From the NCBI GenBank assembly GCA_028702975.1, contig JAQVNT010000044.1, forward strand, positions 1 to 9,673: 9,673 nucleotides of DNA. Reading direction: 5' to 3'. The stretch is from Candidatus Delongbacteria bacterium (GTDB lineage: Bacteria; UBA4055). The position numbers and the translations under genes were made by a program. Below are positions 5,833-9,673 of the stretch, piece after piece. Under the pieces are notes generated by a model, which was not told the DNA's origin, searched no databases, and worked only from the letters and a program-made list of their open reading frames with translations. How positions within the stretch are numbered: the stretch's first letter is position 1; the number at the start of each line of letters is the position of its first letter.

Positions 5833-8178
5833 TTATTGAAGCGGGTATCCAACCGACAAAAATATTCTGCTGTTGCTTTTAATAGTTCCGTTTCCTGCAG
5901 TAACGGCAACTCCTGCCTCCACCGGTGCCAGTTTCGTATTAAGGATTATTCCGGAATAAAAAGAACTCAGGAATTTTCTGTAGCTCCATTCTATCTCAGG
6001 TTCGTCGTTCCAGAAAGCGTTAAGGAAATATGCGCAGGAGAAATAAAGATCGAAAAATGCCGAATCCTTTATAAGAAGATCATATCTGTTCTTAACTCTA
6101 AAATACTGAATGACGGAATACTCCTCAAAAAAAGTGCCGGGGATCATATTTATTCCTCCGATGAGATATCTTTCATTGTAGGGAACAAGGTTGTCTCCGG
6201 TTCCGCCTGAAACACCGAGCGCGATGTTCAGCTTCCTGAAGATATTAGTATGACCTGAAAACTCCCACCATGTTTTCTGATACTTTCTGAGATTGTCAAA
6301 GTCATACATTCCCGTCTCAATATTCCATGAGAAGAATACACCTTTACCCGGCACAACATTATCGTTCCTGCTGTCTGCCAGTATTCTGAAAATACCCGAT
6401 GTTCTTTCATTCAAATCCGAACCGTTATCGATAAATTCCTGAACAACGGAGAACATACCCTGATAATTATCAAATATCTGGAACCCCAGATTCAGACCGG
6501 CGCCATACCTCTCCTCTTTATACCTGAGATACTCTACCTGTTTATGCTCCTGATCATAGAAATTTCTGTCTTTTACCTGATAATAGGGCATAACTTCAAA
6601 GAAGAGTGTCGATCTTTTCATAAAGGGATTATAATGTGACAGTTCGATCCTGTTGAAGCTTTCACCAAAAGTCAGACCCGCATATACTTCCGCTCTTTTA
6701 CCATAGACATTTTTATTTGCAAGCTCGACCAGTCCCAGGAACCCTTTATCGGTCTGATAATTTGCACCAAGCCTGATCAGTCGATATGGTTTTTCTTCCA
6801 CAAAAAAAGTAACTTCACACTCATCCCGGTTTATTTCATAATTTACTTTGTCAAAAAGTCCGGTACTGTACAGATTGTCTACAGAGCTTTCAAGGTCGTC
6901 TAATCTCAGAAACTTACTGGTTGAAACCGACAGTTCTTCTCTGATGAATTTTTTCCTGGTGAAAGTATCTCCGGTTATCCTTATGCTTTTCAGCTTTCCC
7001 TCATTTATCTTAAGTGTATCCTTATCTCCTCCTGCTTGAGTCACATTACATAAAACGAAACCTTTACTGACGTAAAACTTTCTTACAGATGATGCAATAT
7101 CATCTGTATAAGCGACCCCTTTCAGTTCCTCAACGATTTCATCTTCCTTAATAGAAATATTTCCTGTGATTACTGGAAAATCTGCAGGATCGGCTCCTTT
7201 TTTTTGAGTTTTGTTTTCAATACCATTAAGGAGTCTTCTGATCTCGAGGATCTTCCTGTCAGTTTCTAAATATCCCAGTTTTATAAGAGAATCCGGGTCA
7301 TTTAATTCAGTTACAGAAATATTTTCGACATCCGGCCTCAGCACTATTTCTGCATTCTCAAGACTCATCTCAATATTGGATTTAGTCATCAGTACTGATA
7401 TTCTGTCGAGAAGCTCGATAAAATTATAGTCTTTTGATTTTGATGGTGAATCATGAGTTGTATTAGAGGCAATTACAAAATCGCAATCGTCGAGTACTCC
7501 CACGGGAATATTGTCAGTAAGCCCGCCGTCAAGAAGCATCATATCTTTATAAATAACCGGTTTAAACAGACCGGGAAACGACATCGAACCTAGAATGATC
7601 AGAGGAAGATCTCCATCTCTGAATATTACTTTTTTTGAATTCTGAATATCAGAACAGATTATTCTGAGTTTGTATTTTAAATTATCAAAATCGCTGCAGC
7701 AGTATTCTGAGCTGTTCGCATAGTACCTTATCTTCTTCAGGACTTTGTGACCGTTGTTCAAAGCATTGGGCAGCTGGATCCCGCTTTCAGTCAGCTCAAG
7801 TTCAACTACTGTTCTGTCCGATGTTTTCTTGATATAATTCTCAGTCATATCCCTGTCTGGTTTATTTGAGAATATCTCCTGTGCATCGGATTCTCTTACC
7901 ATTTTTTCGATCTGATAAGTATTATATCCCAGACAGTACATTCCGGCGATCATTGCACCCATGCTTGATCCGGACAGCATATAGGGTTTAATACCTTCTT
8001 CTTCAAGCCGTCTGAGAACTCCGATGTGCGCGAATCCTCTGACGCCACCGCCCGAAAGTGCTATCCCGATCTTCAGATCATCTGGAACAGCTGTATTCTC
8101 AAAAGCTTCTTCTCCTGTAAGAAGCCTTGAAATCAGTAAAATAATAATCAGCAGTCGAATTTTCTTCATATTCTGCAC
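5833..8178 (-). CDS. Patatin-like phospholipase with POTRA and Omp85 barrel domains (type Vd autotransporter)
   Basis: 781 residues. A signal peptide (MKKIRLLIIILLI, residues 4-16) leads to the periplasm. The patatin domain (about 35-320) has the oxyanion-hole GGGVRG (43-48), nucleophile elbow GSSMG (70-74, Ser72) and catalytic DGG (217-219, Asp217), so the lipid-hydrolase dyad is complete. Residues 335-395 are POTRA-like, 396-463 form a clear POTRA (KSIRITGDTFTRKKFIREEL..., LYSTGLFDKVNYEI), and about 465-781 is a 16-strand-type barrel with the YLIGGINMIPGTF segment (671-683) and a terminal strand ending VGYPLQ. Known relatives are Pseudomonas PlpD and Fusobacterium FplA, in which the barrel exports the phospholipase. 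Start: GTG at 8178 with AAGGAA 14 bases upstream; ATG at 8169 is an alternative that leaves the signal peptide intact. Diverges from the methyltransferase gene. Substrate and whether the patatin domain is released are unknown. Confidence 0.92.
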   Translation of the reverse strand: MQNMKKIRLLIIILLISRLLTGEEAFENTAVPDDLKIGIALSGGGVRGFAHIGVLRRLEEEGIKPYMLSGSSMGAMIAGMYCLGYNTYQIEKMVRESDAQEIFSNKPDRDMTENYIKKTSDRTVVELELTESGIQLPNALNNGHKVLKKIRYYANSSEYCCSDFDNLKYKLRIICSDIQNSKKVIFRDGDLPLIILGSMSFPGLFKPVIYKDMMLLDGGLTDNIPVGVLDDCDFVIASNTTHDSPSKSKDYNFIELLDRISVLMTKSNIEMSLENAEIVLRPDVENISVTELNDPDSLIKLGYLETDRKILEIRRLLNGIENKTQKKGADPADFPVITGNISIKEDEIVEELKGVAYTDDIASSVRKFYVSKGFVLCNVTQAGGDKDTLKINEGKLKSIRITGDTFTRKKFIREELSVSTSKFLRLDDLESSVDNLYSTGLFDKVNYEINRDECEVTFFVEEKPYRLIRLGANYQTDKGFLGLVELANKNVYGKRAEVYAGLTFGESFNRIELSHYNPFMKRSTLFFEVMPYYQVKDRNFYDQEHKQVEYLRYKEERYGAGLNLGFQIFDNYQGMFSVVQEFIDNGSDLNERTSGIFRILADSRNDNVVPGKGVFFSWNIETGMYDFDNLRKYQKTWWEFSGHTNIFRKLNIALGVSGGTGDNLVPYNERYLIGGINMIPGTFFEEYSVIQYFRVKNRYDLLIKDSAFFDLYFSCAYFLNAFWNDEPEIEWSYRKFLSSFYSGIILNTKLAPVEAGVAVTAGNGTIKSNSRIFLSVGYPLQ

Positions 8179-8233
8179 AATATAAATATTTGTTCCTTAT
8201 TAAGCAATAGTCCAGAACTGCAGGTTTATTATT

Positions 8234-8258
8234 GATATAATATATTTTTTATCATATC
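8234..8258. promoter_or_regulatory. Inverted repeat holding two facing -10-like boxes between divergent genes
   Basis: In the 105-base gap between the phospholipase gene (-) and methyltransferase gene (+), GATATAATA (8234-8242) and TATCATATC (8250-8258) form 9-base arms with one mismatch around a 7-base T-rich loop. The left arm contains TATAAT for the + strand (8236-8241) and the right arm TATGAT for the - strand (8256-8251). No convincing -35 boxes are seen for either. It could be a pair of overlapping divergent promoters, an operator, or an accident of AT-rich sequence. Confidence 0.35.
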
Positions 8259-8274
8259 TTTAAGATCAAAAAAT

Positions 8275-8278
8275 AAGG
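8275..8278 (+). promoter_or_regulatory. Ribosome binding site of the methyltransferase gene
   Basis: AAGG, 5 bases before the ATG at 8284. It supports that start over later in-frame codons. Confidence 0.55.
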
Positions 8279-8283
8279 CTGAT

Positions 8284-9456
8284 ATGAACACCGTCAGAAT
8301 AAAAGGCAGGGACTATCTAGTACCGGGTATCTTTTCGGACCTGATCAACGAAGATTCCTCATTCAGCATTCATTCAGGAAAAGAATTTCAAAATCAAGGT
8401 AAGATATTTAAAGAAATCAGGTCCGGTAAATACATAATCCCAGATCAGGTGGAAAGATCGTCTATTGAAAAAATATACAGAACACTTTCCGAACGAACTG
8501 ACGAATTCATTTCATTTGACCAGATACAGCAGGTCAGCAAAAAGTCTTTTTCAAGAAAAACAAAAAACGGATATGATAAAATCAGGAACAAAATACTGGA
8601 CAGACTGCTGTTATTTGCAGAAAATGATAAAATCATTTCCCTTACAGAAAATCCTGAGTTAAGATTTGCAGCCTCTTTTTGCGGAGAAGATGTATACGAA
8701 GACTACGGAATTAGTTTTCTTCTGCCTTACAGATTCTATAAAGACCTGACCCGGTCTCTCGATGAAAAAGTATATATAAATGAGCTCCAGTCTGAGATAA
8801 GTGCAGGAATGAACGTGTTGTTACCGCGCTCGCAGGAAACAACTTCGCTGTTCGCCGGGGCGATGGACCTGTTAAAGATCAAATCAGGTCTGAAGATAAT
8901 CGACATGGGCTGCGGCTCGGGGGTGCTCACAATACTTGCAGATAAAATATTCGATTCTAGTGATATATATTTTTCAGATATACTTCCGGAAGCGTCCGCA
9001 TCCGCGATCTTTAACATTGAAAAGAACTGCGGGCATAATTTTATATTTGATGCGGGTATTTTTTCGTGTGATTCAGAAAAAAACAGATTCATCTGCTGCA
9101 GATCAGGCGATCTTTTTGAGAAGATCGAAAACAAATTCGATCTTATAATGTTCAATCCCCCCTGGATCGATTCAGAATTCAGGAACAGGTCGGAAAGAGC
9201 TTTAAATGATAAAGACCAGAAACTTGTTGAAAGACTTCTAAAACAGTCTAAATATATGCTGAACAAGGAGGGAAAGATCGTTCTTGCCTATTCTGACAAC
9301 AGCGGAGATAAAGCTGTGGGGAGATTTAACACTTTTATTGACGAGAACGGTTATAATACCGAGCATGAGCTTAAGGATAAAATCCAGTCAAGACAGTCCG
9401 GAAGGAAATGGATGAATATATTTGTTAAAATACTTACATTAGAAAATGGCAGATAA
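8284..9456 (+). CDS. Class I SAM-dependent methyltransferase (PrmC/RsmC-like) with unrecognised N-terminal region
   Basis: 390 residues. The C-terminal half is a Rossmann methyltransferase of the MTS type: LLPRSQETTSLF (179-190) resembles the PrmC pre-motif PRxxTE; motif I is IDMGCGSG (206-213); the motif II acidic residue is in YFSD (229-232); FDLIMFNPPW (285-294) carries the NPPW catalytic motif found in enzymes that methylate glutamine amide or exocyclic amines of A, G or C; and KWMNIFVKIL closes the fold (375-384). The first ~165 residues are lysine-rich and alpha/beta in look, but I do not recognise the domain; it may select the target (rRNA, tRNA, protein or DNA). It is not a typical PrmC: the N-terminus lacks the usual PrmC helical bundle. 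The ATG at 8284 has AAGG 5 bases upstream. The 3' end overlaps the next gene by 11 bases, so the two are probably cotranscribed and coupled. Target unknown. Confidence 0.85.
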   Translation: MNTVRIKGRDYLVPGIFSDLINEDSSFSIHSGKEFQNQGKIFKEIRSGKYIIPDQVERSSIEKIYRTLSERTDEFISFDQIQQVSKKSFSRKTKNGYDKIRNKILDRLLLFAENDKIISLTENPELRFAASFCGEDVYEDYGISFLLPYRFYKDLTRSLDEKVYINELQSEISAGMNVLLPRSQETTSLFAGAMDLLKIKSGLKIIDMGCGSGVLTILADKIFDSSDIYFSDILPEASASAIFNIEKNCGHNFIFDAGIFSCDSEKNRFICCRSGDLFEKIENKFDLIMFNPPWIDSEFRNRSERALNDKDQKLVERLLKQSKYMLNKEGKIVLAYSDNSGDKAVGRFNTFIDENGYNTEHELKDKIQSRQSGRKWMNIFVKILTLENGR

Positions 9457-9673
9457 GCCGAAAGGAAAAATATTTGTCTTCATATTGCTGATCACTTTAT
9501 TTTTCGTGTGGTATTTTTTCATTTATACTCCGCGTCAGAGAATCAGGGATAACCTTTTAAAAACAGAATCCGGGAAGTTTTATTCTCATATCTTATGGGG
9601 TTATCCTATTGTAAAAAATGTCCGTATCTTCGAGTATGAAGGATATGTGTCGGGATACGATACAGTAAGGCTT
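9446..9673 (+). CDS. Membrane-anchored protein, N-terminal 76 residues only (3' end outside window)
   Basis: A frame opens at ATG 9446, inside the last codons of the methyltransferase gene (11-base overlap, +1 frame), and stays open to the last base, giving 76 residues. It starts MADKPKGKIF, then has one hydrophobic segment (about 9-27, FVFILLITLFFVWYFFIY-type) followed by a basic stretch TPRQRIRDNLLK and mixed hydrophilic sequence (GYPIVKNVRIFEYEGY). This is a signal-anchor layout: a short cytoplasmic tail, one inner-membrane helix and probably a periplasmic body. Basic residues on both sides of the helix leave the topology unsettled. No family is recognised from this fragment. Codon use and amino-acid make-up match its neighbours, and the overlap with an intact gene supports a real start; the Shine-Dalgarno is weak. 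Confidence 0.7.
   Translation, partial: MADKPKGKIFVFILLITLFFVWYFFIYTPRQRIRDNLLKTESGKFYSHILWGYPIVKNVRIFEYEGYVSGYDTVRL

Noticed and set aside
5833..8178. Phospholipase as a cytosolic patatin toxin or defence effector
   Set aside because: Signal peptide, POTRA and barrel domains place it in the outer-membrane type Vd family, and no defence-type partner gene is adjacent.
8736..9266. Long open frame antisense to the methyltransferase gene
   Set aside because: It mirrors a well-supported coding region, has no recognisable motif and no ribosome site; an effect of codon usage on the opposite strand.

Overview
The window reads as a stretch of an AT-rich Gram-negative bacterial chromosome. It has an outer-membrane Omp85-type barrel protein with a signal peptide, Shine-Dalgarno-like sites before some genes, one recognisable sigma70-type promoter and tight gene packing. 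There is no rRNA, tRNA, CRISPR array, transposase or phage gene, and no gene-free gap longer than about 105 bases. The species cannot be named from sequence alone; an uncultivated lineage would fit, but that is a guess.

Layout. Bases 1-1541 (+) hold the 3' nine-tenths of a bifunctional glutamate formimidoyltransferase / formimidoyl-THF cyclodeaminase (FtcD, histidine breakdown and one-carbon metabolism). It converges, with only 4 bases between stop codons, on a three-gene minus-strand unit: 5730-5197 (UPF0158-like acidic protein), 5154-4528 (TsaC/Sua5 threonylcarbamoyl-AMP synthase) and 4524-1546 (a 992-residue DnaE homologue). A good promoter (TTGACA, 18 bases, TATATT) precedes this unit at 5803-5774. 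Upstream on the same strand, 8178-5833 encodes a patatin phospholipase joined to POTRA and Omp85 barrel domains (type Vd autotransporter). Diverging from it, 8284-9456 (+) encodes a class I methyltransferase with an unrecognised N-terminal half. It overlaps by 11 bases the start of a membrane-anchored protein (9446 to the window end).

The most unusual item is the DnaE homologue. It aligns with replicative DNA polymerase III alpha over essentially its whole length (PHP, palm, fingers, helix-hairpin-helix, C-terminal part). Yet the positions expected to hold the three catalytic aspartates read Leu, Thr and Asn, and the PHP metal-ligand motifs HxH and DxH read FxY and PxY. The frame is open over 992 codons, so this looks like a maintained non-catalytic polymerase paralogue, not a decaying pseudogene. 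It starts just after tsaC, in the same frame, separated only by TAA-GCT. Translational coupling is therefore likely. A functional tie to tsaC or the UPF0158-like gene is inference from position only.
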